From positions 1-64,000 of the forward strand of contig MLAK01000587.1 in the NCBI GenBank assembly GCA_001839685.1: a stretch of DNA of 64,000 bases, in the 5' to 3' direction. The translations under genes were made by a program, and so were the position numbers. Of this stretch, positions 8,364 to 17,774 are shown piece by piece. The notes beneath the pieces were generated by a model that had not been told where the DNA came from, ran no database searches, and saw nothing but the letters and a program-made list of their open reading frames with translations. Numbering within the stretch: position 1 is the stretch's first letter; each line of letters starts with the position of its first letter. The stretch comes from Tritrichomonas foetus. Its lineage: Eukaryota > Parabasalia > Tritrichomonadida > Tritrichomonadidae.

Positions 8364-9350
8364 ATGATTGATCAACATTCAATCATAACTTTTCTGCAGC
8401 TTGAAGGAAAAAGGGGCAAAGAAATATATGAAGAAATGAAGAGTGTCTTGAAAGAAAAATGTTTGTCTCAAAGACAAATCTACCGAGTCATGGCAGAACT
8501 GAACAGAAGTCAAAACACACAGCCTGTGAAAAAAGAGAAAAAGTGCCAAAGTTATGATATTCTTGACTGGAAAATTTTAGATGTTTTAACCGAATTTCCA
8601 CATTCATCGTGTCGATATATTGCTAATGTTTTAGNTCGTTTAACATCAAAATTAATGTATAAACATGTGCATCTTCGATGGGTGCCACATATTCTAACAG
8701 AAAATCAAAAGGCCAATAGAGTTTTATTGGCAAAAAAACTTCTTAAAATTTTGAATGCAGAACAAAAAACTAATTTCACCTTTTTAATAACAGGAGATGA
8801 GTCTTGGTTTTATTCCAAGACTGATTTCAATACACAATGGATTCCTGAAAACTCAGTAATCCCAACTATTCAAAATCCAGGGTTTCAGATCACTAAATTT
8901 ATGGTGACTGTATTTTGGAACCCTCATGGGATAATTCATATTGATGTTTTGCCGCCAAATGAAAAGTTTAATGCTGCATATTATATTACAGCCATTATGT
9001 CAAAAATTGTTGAGTTTAAAAACTCGAATAATTATAAAAAATTATTTGTTCATTATGACAATGCAAAGCCTCATGTGGCAAAAATTGTCAAAAAATATAT
9101 AAATGAAAACTCACTAGAATCAGTTCCACATCCGGCATATTCACCTGATTTGGCGCCTAGCGACTTTTTTTTATTTGGAACTATTAAAGAAAAAGTTAAA
9201 GGAATTGTTTTTGAATCACCAAGCCATTTGATTCAAACAATAGTCCAAATTTTCAATGAAATTCCATCGGAAACTTTGTTTTCAGTTTTTGCAGAATGGC
9301 AAAATAGACTGAAAAAAGTTATTGATGCCAATGGAGACTACATATTTTGA
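8364..9350 (+). CDS. Mariner transposase (D,D34D)
   Basis: Cut-and-paste transposase (328 codons including one unread residue). N-terminal helix-turn-helix region (about 1-95), linker motif RWVPHILTENQK, then the catalytic core: first Asp in ITGDESWF, second in HYDNAKPH, third in LAPSDFFLFG. Exactly 34 residues separate the second and third Asp, which is diagnostic for mariner. No stop or frameshift is seen. The base n at 8635 falls in codon 91, in IANVL-x-RLTSK, where mariner proteins normally have the recognition helix of the second HTH; roughly 8-10 residues seem to be absent there. This may be an assembly collapse rather than a biological deletion. ATG at 8364. Confidence 0.93.
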   Translation: MIDQHSIITFLQLEGKRGKEIYEEMKSVLKEKCLSQRQIYRVMAELNRSQNTQPVKKEKKCQSYDILDWKILDVLTEFPHSSCRYIANVLXRLTSKLMYKHVHLRWVPHILTENQKANRVLLAKKLLKILNAEQKTNFTFLITGDESWFYSKTDFNTQWIPENSVIPTIQNPGFQITKFMVTVFWNPHGIIHIDVLPPNEKFNAAYYITAIMSKIVEFKNSNNYKKLFVHYDNAKPHVAKIVKKYINENSLESVPHPAYSPDLAPSDFFLFGTIKEKVKGIVFESPSHLIQTIVQIFNEIPSETLFSVFAEWQNRLKKVIDANGDYIF

Positions 9351-9398
9351 AATACTTATTAATAAAAAATGACTTATTAGAAATGACTTTATTATACT

Positions 9399-9426
9399 TA
9401 GTGACATCACATTACCGGACACCCTA
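9399..9426 (-). repeat. Mariner right terminal inverted repeat, 28 bp
   Basis: The complement of this segment begins TAGGGTGTCCGG and ends GTGATGTCACTA. It differs from the left repeat only at four central bases (TAAT for AGGC). TA follows at 9427-9428. Confidence 0.93.
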
Positions 9427-9428
9427 TA
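9427..9428. repeat. TA target-site duplication, right
   Basis: The TA immediately outside the right terminal repeat, the partner of 8160-8161. Confidence 0.75.
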
Positions 9429-9574
9429 CTTTTGCATTATGACCAAACTTGAAAAATATTAATACAATAGATGTTTGGTCAATTCGAAAGGTGAATGTGA
9501 ACTTTTGGCTTAAGTTTTGGGAATATAAAATATTATTTCAGAAAATTTCACAATTGTGTGATCTAATACAGTGT

Positions 9575-9925
9575 TTATTCAATTTTATAATTTCTAGAAA
9601 GAATGTGAGCAGCAGCAATAAATCTCTCTTCAAGATAAGGAGATCCACCTTTAGATACATCATTTAATGAAAGCATTCTATCAAGGTGCTCTCTAATCTC
9701 TTGGTGATTTGGATTATTCTGTTCTTCGAATCCTAATATTTGTAAAGCTTCATTTGGAAGCATTTGGGTTGTTGATTCAATGCCGAATAAACAGGCTCCG
9801 ATCTTCTGGAAAATGTTTCCGTTTGGTGCATTGAGCGCAACTGTCTGTTTAATAGCGTTTGAAACAGATCGAACAAATACTTTGGCTGAACTAATTACTA
9901 AACCAGTAACTTCGATTAAAACCAT
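9575..9925 (-). CDS. PAM16: Pam16/Tim16-like import-motor subunit
   Basis: A 116-aa protein matching the Pam16 (Tim16, Magmas) family end to end: an N-terminal hydrophobic helix (VLIEVTGLVISSAKVFVRSV), followed by the degenerate J-like domain with LPNEALQILGF, then HLDRMLSLND, KGGSPYLEERFIAAAH. Pam16 lacks the HPD motif of true J proteins and holds Pam18 at the TIM23 channel to control mtHsp70. HPD is indeed absent here. In trichomonads this complex works in hydrogenosomes, so that location is inferred. Length is close to the family norm. ATG at 9925; the gene is divergent from the histone deacetylase with only 74 bp between the start codons. Confidence 0.88.
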   Translation of the reverse strand: MVLIEVTGLVISSAKVFVRSVSNAIKQTVALNAPNGNIFQKIGACLFGIESTTQMLPNEALQILGFEEQNNPNHQEIREHLDRMLSLNDVSKGGSPYLEERFIAAAHILSRNYKIE

Positions 9926-9945
9926 TTCAGGCGGATTTGAATCCA

Positions 9946-9963
9946 GAAATGTTATATAAAAAA
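9946..9963 (-). promoter_or_regulatory. Candidate promoter motif TTTTATATAACATTTC
   Basis: The minus strand reads TTTTTTATATAACATTTC, 21-38 bp before the Pam16 ATG, inside the 74-bp spacer shared with the HDAC gene. It differs by a single base from the copies before the HMG-box and DNAAF4-like genes. Confidence 0.5.
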
Positions 9964-9999
9964 TGATGCAAAGGTGACCGTTTACAGAAACTTATTTTC

Positions 10000-11220
10000 A
10001 TGCACAAAAGAGTTGTATATTTTTACGACGAAGATGTTGGAAGCTATTCTTACACTGCCAGTCATCCAATGAAACCACATCGTATTCGAATGGCACACAA
10101 TCTTGTCTTAGCTTACGAACTTTTCCCGAAAATGAGAGTTATCCGACCAAAAAGGGCTAAATTTGAAGATATGACGCGTTTTCATACAGATGAATATATT
10201 AAATTTCTATTGACAGCAACTCCAACGAATTCAGCTCAAGAGGAAGATATCACAAATAAATTTAATATTAACGACGATTCACCTGTTTTTCCAGGACTTT
10301 ATGAATTTTGCCAGATTTCTGCCGGCGGTTCTATTTGCGCAGCCCAACAATTAAATGACGGAAAAGCGGACATCGCAATCAATTGGGCAGGAGGCCTCCA
10401 CCACGCCAAAAAATCAGAAGCTAGTGGATTTTGCTATGTTGCAGATTGTGTCCTTGGAATTATTGAGCTCTTAGAACGCTTTGATCGAGTTATGTATATC
10501 GATATTGATATTCACCATGGCGATGGTGTTGAAGAAGCGTTTTACTTAACTGATCGTGTTCTAACGGTTTCTTTCCACAAATATGGCGACTTTTTCCCAG
10601 GAACTGGGTCAATCAATGATATTGGAATTGGAAAAGGACGCGGCTATTCTGTAAATGTTCCTCTGCATGATGGTATGGATGATGACAGTTATCGGGAACT
10701 TTTTAAATCGGTAATGACAGACCTTATTAATTGGTATCAGCCTAAAGCCATTCTTTTACAATGCGGTGCTGATTCTTTAACAGGCGACCGTTTAGGATGT
10801 TTCAATCTCACACTTAAAGGACATGGCGATTGTGTTGAATTTATTAAAAAGTTCGGAATTCCACTTCTTGTAACAGGTGGTGGTGGTTATACTGTGAGAA
10901 ATGTTGCTCGCTGTTGGGCCTATGAAACAGCTATACTTTTGAACGAAGATATTCCAGACGAACTTCCATTTAATGATTATCTATCATATTTTGGTCCAGA
11001 TTATCGTTTGCACCTTCATCCATCCAACATGGAAAATATGAACAAGCCACAAACACTAAATGACATCCACCAGAAAATCAGGGACAGATTACGTGAATTT
11101 CCATGTGCACCAAATGTGGAAATTGGCGGCGGACTAACAAGCGACTCACTGCTGAGCAACACAGATGAAGTAATTTCAACCTACGTTGGACAGAGGTCCC
11201 CTCTCAAACTTTACAAGTGA
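10000..11220 (+). CDS. Class I histone deacetylase (Rpd3/HDAC1 type)
   Basis: Zn-dependent lysine deacetylase of 406 aa acting on histones in the nucleus. Catalytic features are intact: the His pair in AGGLHHAKK (H134/H135), zinc ligands D170 and H172 in DIDIHHGDG and D258 in CGADSL, and the transition-state Tyr in GGGGYTVRN (Y297). The N-terminus [12 protein letters not shown] and [11 protein letters not shown] is typical for class I. The C-terminal extension is short (about 370-406), lacking the long disordered tail of animal HDAC1/2. ATG at 10000. It is divergent from Pam16, so the short spacer must serve both genes. Likely works in Sin3/NuRD-like corepressor complexes (family knowledge). 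Confidence 0.95.
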   Translation: MHKRVVYFYDEDVGSYSYTASHPMKPHRIRMAHNLVLAYELFPKMRVIRPKRAKFEDMTRFHTDEYIKFLLTATPTNSAQEEDITNKFNINDDSPVFPGLYEFCQISAGGSICAAQQLNDGKADIAINWAGGLHHAKKSEASGFCYVADCVLGIIELLERFDRVMYIDIDIHHGDGVEEAFYLTDRVLTVSFHKYGDFFPGTGSINDIGIGKGRGYSVNVPLHDGMDDDSYRELFKSVMTDLINWYQPKAILLQCGADSLTGDRLGCFNLTLKGHGDCVEFIKKFGIPLLVTGGGGYTVRNVARCWAYETAILLNEDIPDELPFNDYLSYFGPDYRLHLHPSNMENMNKPQTLNDIHQKIRDRLREFPCAPNVEIGGGLTSDSLLSNTDEVISTYVGQRSPLKLYK

Positions 11221-11688
11221 TTCATTCAGCTAATGTGTGTTTCTTATATTTATTTTTTCTATCCTTTTTTTAGTATTTTTAAAAATAAACAAACATATAT
11301 ATGTGTATCAGAAATTTATTTATTTATTTTACATTGATTGGGTTTATATCCTGCTTTTGTGAATGATAATAAATTTTCTTTTTGAAAGCAATCAAGTATT
11401 TTTTAGAGGGGATTAATTTGGTGTGGCAAAGAGTATGTTTCAAAATAAATATTGATTTGCTTATGGGAATAAGATAAGTATGGATGATGATAATAATGAG
11501 ATATCAAATTTGACCAAATAACTTGAGAAAAATTACTTCATTAGGCGAAAAAATTAACCTTACTCTAAATTGAGAATTTTCAGCAAACGTTTTGATAACT
11601 TTTGCGATATTTTACAATTTTTTTTGAAATCTTTCTCTCTATTGTATTTTTGAATTAAGCTTGTCAATTTTACCCAATAAATTAACAA
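11221..11688. other. Intergenic region between HDAC and FKBP genes
   Basis: A 468-bp AT-rich spacer with T-runs and TTTA repeats near 11317-11330. No gene or RNA recognised; it should hold the HDAC 3' UTR and the FKBP promoter. Confidence 0.5.
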
Positions 11689-13440
11689 ATGAGTGGATTA
11701 ATGGGCCTTTTCGGCAATTCAATTAATATTGATTCCGCCGACTTAACATACAATCCAAACAAGCAAAAAAAGCCAGCACAACAGCAATCGCAATTTCCAG
11801 TTCAAGCTCAAGTAAAATTATTCCATTTTGATCAAGCTACAAATGAAAACAAATCATATGGACAGGTTATTCTTCTTGTTCGACCAATTCCGCCCAACTA
11901 TCAACTGATGGCTTATCAACAACAAGCCAATCCAATTATCAACTTCCAAATTACATCCGCAGTAACTTGGACACTCCGCGATAAAATCTATGCATATTTG
12001 AAAGACCCGCAAGGAATCCAATGGACAATCTGCTTCCCCGATGTCCAAATGGCTGCACGAGCAACAATTGCAATGGCATCTATTTTATCGCCAATTAAAG
12101 ACAACCAAGTAGCACACTACGATGTCCTCGTTGGACAAGGTGCCCAAGTTTCAAACGATGATAACGTTACAGTGAGCTATATGGGATATTTAGGTACCCA
12201 ATTGCCTTTCACTGGAGGCCTTTTCGATCAAAACGAGAAATACAGCTTCGTCATTGGTGCGAATACAACAATCAAAGGATATTCCCTTGGAACTGATGGA
12301 ATGAAAATTGGCGGAACTCGTGTAGTTTTAATTCCACCTGATTACGGATATGGAAATCGCGCAATAGGTAATAAGATTCCAGCCAACTCTACTCTAGCCT
12401 TCCTCATCACTTTGAATGACGCTGTTCTTAAAAATCCTCCACAACAACAACAGCAACAGCAACAACCAGTTCAACAGCAACCAGTACAGCAACAACCAGT
12501 ACAGCAACAACCAGTACAACAACAACAACAGCAATATCAGCAACAAGAACCCACTCCACAACCAGCTCAGCCATTCCAGCAACCTCAACAGCAGGCTCCA
12601 CCTCAAATGTCAGAACGTCGACCTTCAACTACACTCGAAAAGATTCAAAAAGCTGGTGGTATAGCAATGCCTATGACTCCAATGCAACAGCAACAGCAAC
12701 AGCAATACCAACAACAACAGCAGCAATATCAACAACCACCTCAGCAACAGCAACAACCTGCACATCAACAATTATTTAATAACGATGATGACGATGAAGA
12801 TGAAGCTGTTGTAAATACAACATTTGTTCCAACAATTGATGAAGAAGATGTTTTGAAGCGAATTGACCAATTAGGGGACTTAATTAAATCCAAATTCGAT
12901 AACCTCGTTTTAGAAGCTCCTGTTTCCTTAAAACCACGCGATCTTGTGTATGAAATTCAAACACTCGCCTCACAAATCGAAGACCAAGAAAGACAATTAA
13001 AAGAACAAGAACAACTTATTGATGAACTCAAGAAATCAAAACAAAATAGTCGTTTAAAGGCTGAATTGGATATTGCACAAACTGAATTACAATCTTTACG
13101 ATCCGTATTAAAGGGTGGTAAAGATTATAGACGTGAAAATGATGAGCTGAAATTTGAATTGAGACAACTTAAAGAAGAAAAAATTCAAACTTTACAAGAT
13201 TCACTTTCTGACCTTCGAACACAGCTTGCTAACGCACATGATATTTCGCAAGCAGCAGCAGGAACAAAAACTAAAGAATTATTCTTTTCTTTCATGGGTG
13301 CAGCAATCGATAAATTGCAGAGTATCTTCGCCGGAAGTGAAAAACTGAACTCGAAAGAAGTGACAGACAAAATTTATGAAGTGTTCCATCAGTGTTCAGA
13401 AGATGTGTTCAAGCAGATCGACGAGCGCGGCATCATCTGA
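11689..13440 (+). CDS. FKBP15-like protein: WH1-like, FKBP and coiled coil
   Basis: A 583-aa protein with the domain order of FKBP15/WAFL. First comes a WH1/EVH1-like region (about 38-135, VKLFHFDQATNENKSYGQVI). Then an FKBP-type prolyl isomerase domain (about 142-248: VTVSYMGYL, GGLFDQNEKYSFVIGA, IKGYSLGTDGMKIGGTRVVL, IPPDYGYGN, IPANSTLAFLITL). Then a Q-rich low-complexity stretch (about 250-365) and a long coiled coil (about 385-520). FKBP12's conserved Trp is replaced by Tyr in IKGYSLG, so isomerase activity may be reduced. FKBP15 links early endosomes to actin in animals; that role here is inference. The Q tract is coded by mixed CAA/CAG and contains QQQPV repeats. ATG at 11689; stop TGA. 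Confidence 0.8.
   Translation: MSGLMGLFGNSINIDSADLTYNPNKQKKPAQQQSQFPVQAQVKLFHFDQATNENKSYGQVILLVRPIPPNYQLMAYQQQANPIINFQITSAVTWTLRDKIYAYLKDPQGIQWTICFPDVQMAARATIAMASILSPIKDNQVAHYDVLVGQGAQVSNDDNVTVSYMGYLGTQLPFTGGLFDQNEKYSFVIGANTTIKGYSLGTDGMKIGGTRVVLIPPDYGYGNRAIGNKIPANSTLAFLITLNDAVLKNPPQQQQQQQQPVQQQPVQQQPVQQQPVQQQQQQYQQQEPTPQPAQPFQQPQQQAPPQMSERRPSTTLEKIQKAGGIAMPMTPMQQQQQQQYQQQQQQYQQPPQQQQQPAHQQLFNNDDDDEDEAVVNTTFVPTIDEEDVLKRIDQLGDLIKSKFDNLVLEAPVSLKPRDLVYEIQTLASQIEDQERQLKEQEQLIDELKKSKQNSRLKAELDIAQTELQSLRSVLKGGKDYRRENDELKFELRQLKEEKIQTLQDSLSDLRTQLANAHDISQAAAGTKTKELFFSFMGAAIDKLQSIFAGSEKLNSKEVTDKIYEVFHQCSEDVFKQIDERGII
12437..12770 (+). repeat. CAA/CAG-rich polyglutamine-coding repeats
   Basis: Two Q-rich blocks in the FKBP15-like gene, around 12437-12550 and 12685-12770. 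The first contains four or five tandem 15-bp units coding QQQPV. Antisense and +1 frames are open across it as a by-product. Confidence 0.85.
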
Positions 13441-13922
13441 AACTGTAAATTTGTATATAAAGTATTGACTTGGAAGGTTGTTGTGAATACAAAATTTTTA
13501 TTTATTTATTTATTTAAAATATATTTTTTTTTTTTTTTTTTATAAATTTTGGTTTGATTAACAATAAATGTATCGCTTGATTATATATATATTCCTCTTT
13601 TGATCATACAACACTCTTCTCATATTGATTACTTTGTTGTTCTTTTGATTTTTTTGAGTCCGTAATGCCCAATAAACGGAAACATCTCGAGATTCTAAAG
13701 GGAAAGCGATTGAATCTTCTGAACCTTGTGTTAATGTGGTTTACAAAAGATTGATAGCCGAAAGATAATATTCAAACAAGTTATTCATTCAAAAATTATT
13801 AATCATTTATTTGATAGTTTAAAGTAAAGAATGTAGAATAATTGATAAACATATAATTAAAGGAATCTGGATTTATTTCGAGTATGTTCTGATGGGAGCA
13901 CGTTTATTTTGTTGTGATAAAA
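13441..13922. other. Intergenic region with T-runs
   Basis: Contains a TTTA microsatellite and an uninterrupted run of about 18 T near 13497-13545. No gene supported. Upstream sequence of the HOOK-like gene. Confidence 0.5.
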
Positions 13923-15266
13923 ATGACGATCAAATCCAATCAAATTTTTATAAAAATGGACAAAGACGCAATTCTTTTCTGGGTAAAAAGTTACGAAGGA
14001 GTGACTGACGAAATGTGCCCAGATTTTGATTCGCTACGTGAAGGTCATGCTATTGCAATTATTTTCAACCAATTAAATGACGACGTAAAAATTGATTTAT
14101 CTACGCTTCAAAATATCGACAGAACGAAAGACGATTGGTTCAATTGCCTCAAAAACCTCAAATGTATCGCTGGAATTATCAAAGATCCATTCGCTGCTGT
14201 TAAATTAACATCGCCGATTGATGTGACAGGAATTGCCAGAAAATCGAAACCAGATGCGCTTACAAATTTAATATCATGGCTTATTTTATATTCCTTAAAA
14301 GGACCAAAGAAAGACGAAAGCGTTCAAAGAGTGAAAAATCTTCCAAAAGAAACTCAAGCCGCTATCAAAGAAATCATCAAAACTCAGGCAACCAAATCAC
14401 CTACGAAGCCAGCAGTACCTTCCTCTCCAACCGCTGGATCAATATCTGCATCATCGTCAACAGCGGAATCACCAACCTTAAAGGCACAGCCAAGTTTAGA
14501 ATCCCTTGAAGTGAAAACACAACGAATAAAACTTGAAAATCAACTGAAACAGCTTGAAAATGAAAAGAATCAACTTTTATCAGAAAATTCAGATTTGAAA
14601 AACGAAAAGCAAAAATTGAATGAACAAAAAGCTGCACAGTCGCCATCAAATGCATCAAATTTAGCAGATATTGAAAAATTGAAAGAACTCACTCAAAAGA
14701 ACCAGAACCAGAACAAGAACCAGAACCAAAAAGACCAAGAAGAAGCTGAAAAATTAAGTCAGCAACTTGATGAAGATTTAGCAAAACTTGAACCAATTCG
14801 TGAACAGAAAACTAAAATGCAAGCAGAATTGGATGCCGTTAATGCCAGGCTTCGAAATTTGAAACAAAAATTGAATCAAGCTGCTCCAACAATTGATGGC
14901 TTTAGAGATTCAACTGATCCAACTGCAATTAAGCTTTTACAAGAAATTGATGAAGCTGAAAAGCTTATACAACCAGAAACAACAAACAAATTGAATCAAG
15001 AATTAAATAAATTTAAGAAAGCTATCCTTCAAATTGCAGCTGATATTAAACAAGCAAAAGAACTGATTGGTGATGCACCTGAAAATGAAGATGATCTTTC
15101 TACTCAGCTTTCAAACGAAATTGACGCTTTAACAGAGAAAAATAATGCAGCAAATGAAGAGATTCTGGCATTGATTGCAAAAGCTGAAGCGATTGAGAAA
15201 ATGAAGAATCAGCACTCTTTCTTGGAGCATATCAGGTCTTCTTCAATTTTCTTGAAACCTGAATAG
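13923..15266 (+). CDS. HOOK-like CH-domain coiled-coil protein
   Basis: A 447-aa protein. Residues about 12-135 (AILFWVKSYEG, DFDSLREGHAIAIIFNQLN, WFNCLKNLKCIAGIIKD) match the divergent calponin-homology domain at the N-terminus of HOOK/CCDC88/NuMA-like proteins, which contacts dynein light-intermediate chain or microtubules. A Ser/Thr/Pro-rich linker (about 163-195) leads to a long coiled coil rich in Q, N, E and K (about 200-430). The layout suggests a cargo adaptor or cytoskeletal linker. ATG at 13923 is used; ATG at 13956 (MDKDAILFW) would be an equally good start just before the domain, and an upstream GTG is rejected. It ends at TAG, followed five codons later by TGA in the same frame. 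Confidence 0.65.
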   Translation: MTIKSNQIFIKMDKDAILFWVKSYEGVTDEMCPDFDSLREGHAIAIIFNQLNDDVKIDLSTLQNIDRTKDDWFNCLKNLKCIAGIIKDPFAAVKLTSPIDVTGIARKSKPDALTNLISWLILYSLKGPKKDESVQRVKNLPKETQAAIKEIIKTQATKSPTKPAVPSSPTAGSISASSSTAESPTLKAQPSLESLEVKTQRIKLENQLKQLENEKNQLLSENSDLKNEKQKLNEQKAAQSPSNASNLADIEKLKELTQKNQNQNKNQNQKDQEEAEKLSQQLDEDLAKLEPIREQKTKMQAELDAVNARLRNLKQKLNQAAPTIDGFRDSTDPTAIKLLQEIDEAEKLIQPETTNKLNQELNKFKKAILQIAADIKQAKELIGDAPENEDDLSTQLSNEIDALTEKNNAANEEILALIAKAEAIEKMKNQHSFLEHIRSSSIFLKPE

Positions 15267-15784
15267 GAAAAAATGCTTGAATGATTTTAATTCATGATAA
15301 TAAAAAAATTATATTCTTTCTAATTACTAGAACCCTTTTTATCATAATAATTAATCATTGTGATCATTTTTAAGATATGTACTACTCAAAGAATCAAACT
15401 CTCAATGATTGTCTTTTTTCGTTCATTTTATTTAGATTATGTTTCAGAGTCATTTTCCCGAATTATTTCTACAAATTTTATAACCTTAAAATATAATTTT
15501 TGTGTGTTCAAGAAATGTCATGAAATTTACATTTTATTTAGGTATATATGTGTACACATATATGTACTGAATTGCTTTTACATGAAAGACTGTTCTCTTG
15601 TGAAATGTGGTAACTATTCATAATTTTATTTCCCCAAGTAAAAAAGGAAAAATTGTGAATTAGCCTCCACGAATAGTTTGAAGTTCACATTATCAATTTT
15701 TAATAATAGTATTTGCAAAAATAGTTTCAAAATCGATTCTTAAATCAGGAAACTTTCATTTATACATCATAATTCATTGGAAAC
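15267..15784. other. Intergenic region between convergent genes
   Basis: AT-rich, 3' ends on both sides. Contains a 20-bp perfect palindrome at 15544-15563. An open frame at 15360-15623 starts only at a non-ATG codon, has no recognisable feature and is not called. Confidence 0.5.
15544..15563. repeat. 20-bp perfect palindrome
   Basis: ATATATGTGTACACATATAT equals its own reverse complement. It lies between the 3' ends of two convergent genes. It may form a hairpin; an AT-alternating palindrome may also arise by chance. Confidence 0.6.
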
Positions 15785-17596
15785 TTACTTTTTTTGGACG
15801 TTGAAAGCGATTTTCTGTTTATTTTCTCTTTTCTCAATAATTATTTTATTTGGTTGGTTTGTATTTTGATCATCATTATTTGGTAAGTTTTTCATCTGTG
15901 CCATCAAATTTTGAGTTGGAGGTGGAGGAGGCTGGAAAAATGGTTGAGCAGAAATATTTTTCTCGATTTTTATTTTTTTATGAACATCTTTTGTAACGTC
16001 AATTTCTTGGTGATTACTTGGCTTTGTCGAAAATAAACTATTCATTGCACTTTGATTTTGTGCAACTTGCGGTGGAATTATCTTGGACAAAGTTTGAGGA
16101 ATTTCATCAAGAACAAGTTTATCTTTAATACTCAAAACTTTTATGGTACACGAATCATTAAAATGGGCATTATTTAACTGTTCCAAAGCTTCTCTATAAA
16201 CATTTCTTTCTGAAAAAGTTATTGTTGCTTCACAGCTTTTATCATCTTCACATGAAATGAGCTTAAAATATGAAAAAATAGGATTTTTTAAGAAATTTGT
16301 ACAAAAGTTCAAAACTTGAGTAGCTGTTACATTGCTTGGTAAATAATACATTTTAATTGTATTTGAAGAAGTTAGTTTATTTTGTAATTCACGATATTTT
16401 TTAATATTTGATGTTGAGTTATAACAAGGTAGAATGCAAAATGGCTGCATAGTAACATTTTCAAAAGTATGAGGATTTTCTTCAATGGAATTCACTACCT
16501 TTTGTACATCTTCAATATCATATAAAGTAACATTAAAGAAAGGCAGATTTTTTTCATCTCCTTCATTTGATAATAATGAAATTTCGCGCACATTTATATT
16601 AATGGTATTCAAATAAGAAAGTACATCATCGGTTGTTACATATGGATGAAAATTATATATTATAGTTCGCGCATTCAAATAAGAAAACTTAGATTCTTTA
16701 ACCAAAAGAATAGCAGATTCTTTTGAAGCAAAAGTAATTGTTGCAAATTGACAATTTCTATTAACAGAAAGTTTAAAAATTTGTCCAAATTTTTCAATTT
16801 CATGAAAATATTCTTGAACATCTAAATTATCAAATTCATCATCAGAAAAAGCAGTTTTGACAGTATATTTTTCTAGTTCTTCAAGAGTCATTTTATCTAC
16901 GTACCAGTTTACATAAATTGGTTTATCATCAACACCAGAAGGTGAAAAATTAAATTGAGAAACAATTTTTCGTGCATTTTCAACCGAATCTACAATTAAT
17001 GAACAAAACACTGTTTGTGAATCTTTACTAACTGATTTTTGAATCTCATAATATTTAACATCAATACCATTGGCATATGTGCTTAAAATATTGTCTCGAG
17101 GAAAAGTCTTAGGGATATTTGAAATTCGAATAATAGGCAAATCAAACCAACTTGTTGATAAAATCATTTCATTTTGTGCTGCTTTAAAAAAGAGAAATAT
17201 TCGTTCTGTATCTCCTGGGTCAAGCTCCCTTAGAATATATACTTTTTCTTTGAAAATGGAGTCAAATTTTAATTTTTTACCTTTTATAAATTTTTGAATT
17301 TCAATTTTAAATGTTTCTGTATTTTCATACTTTTTCGGAATATGACAAAAATATAATCTATCTTGAAATGTAATGGAAGAATTCAGTAAATGAATTGATT
17401 CTTCAGTCAATTCATTTGATAAAGATTCAGAAAGAAGTTTGAACATTTTATGTCTCGAATGTGGTCGAGTTGTTTGAATCAACAAATTATTATTTAAAGT
17501 ATGTAAAAATGGGAAATTTTTACATGACATTCTTTTTATTCGTTGAATGTTCTGTTCGTTTCCAAAGTTTGGAATGAGAAAGTGGACTCCTTTCAT
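15785..17596 (-). CDS. Multi-RRM RNA-binding protein
   Basis: A 603-aa protein with at least four RRM-like beta-alpha-beta units. Unit 1 is about 151-228 (PIIRISNIPKTFPRDNIL). Unit 2 is about 250-310 (YFHEIEKFGQIFKLSVNRN, FATITFASKESAILLVKE). Unit 3 is about 318-385 (RTIIYNFHPYVTTDDVLSYL). Unit 4 is about 415-490 (TIKMYYLPSNVTATQVLNF, CEATITFSERNVYREALEQL). RNP motifs are divergent. The C-terminus is disordered, with a proline run FFQPPPPPT and a basic end. Tandem RRMs suggest mRNA binding as in PABP or splicing-related factors; the exact role is unknown. ATG at 17596, stop TAA. Confidence 0.65.
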   Translation of the reverse strand: MKGVHFLIPNFGNEQNIQRIKRMSCKNFPFLHTLNNNLLIQTTRPHSRHKMFKLLSESLSNELTEESIHLLNSSITFQDRLYFCHIPKKYENTETFKIEIQKFIKGKKLKFDSIFKEKVYILRELDPGDTERIFLFFKAAQNEMILSTSWFDLPIIRISNIPKTFPRDNILSTYANGIDVKYYEIQKSVSKDSQTVFCSLIVDSVENARKIVSQFNFSPSGVDDKPIYVNWYVDKMTLEELEKYTVKTAFSDDEFDNLDVQEYFHEIEKFGQIFKLSVNRNCQFATITFASKESAILLVKESKFSYLNARTIIYNFHPYVTTDDVLSYLNTININVREISLLSNEGDEKNLPFFNVTLYDIEDVQKVVNSIEENPHTFENVTMQPFCILPCYNSTSNIKKYRELQNKLTSSNTIKMYYLPSNVTATQVLNFCTNFLKNPIFSYFKLISCEDDKSCEATITFSERNVYREALEQLNNAHFNDSCTIKVLSIKDKLVLDEIPQTLSKIIPPQVAQNQSAMNSLFSTKPSNHQEIDVTKDVHKKIKIEKNISAQPFFQPPPPPTQNLMAQMKNLPNNDDQNTNQPNKIIIEKRENKQKIAFNVQKK

Positions 17597-17774
17597 CTGG
17601 AAAACTTCAAAATAAAATTGAGAACTGGCTAGCCATTGAAAAGTTGTAATACTCTCACAAATCTAAAATTTCTCTTTGAAAAAAATCATTTGATTTTTCC
17701 TGAAAAAACTTGTATGCCTCTTTAAATCAACTAAAAAAGTTTGAATGATGTTTTTGCCAATTTGATGGATTCAT

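Larger units (their letters stand above)
8162..9426 (+). mobile_element. Mariner-family transposon, complete ends
   Basis: A 1265-bp element bounded by 28-bp terminal inverted repeats and flanked by TA dinucleotides, as expected for Tc1/mariner target-site duplication. It carries one transposase gene with a D,D34D triad. It sits between a Sel1-repeat gene and the Pam16 gene without breaking either. An ambiguous base (n) at 8635 lies where the transposase appears to lack several residues, so the true element may be slightly longer. Trichomonas genomes are known to carry mariner elements (Tvmar1 group); the family assignment rests on the motifs, not a search. Confidence 0.93.

Noticed and set aside
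15360..15623. 87-codon ORF between convergent genes
   Set aside because: Starts at a non-ATG codon, hydrophobic low-complexity composition, no family.
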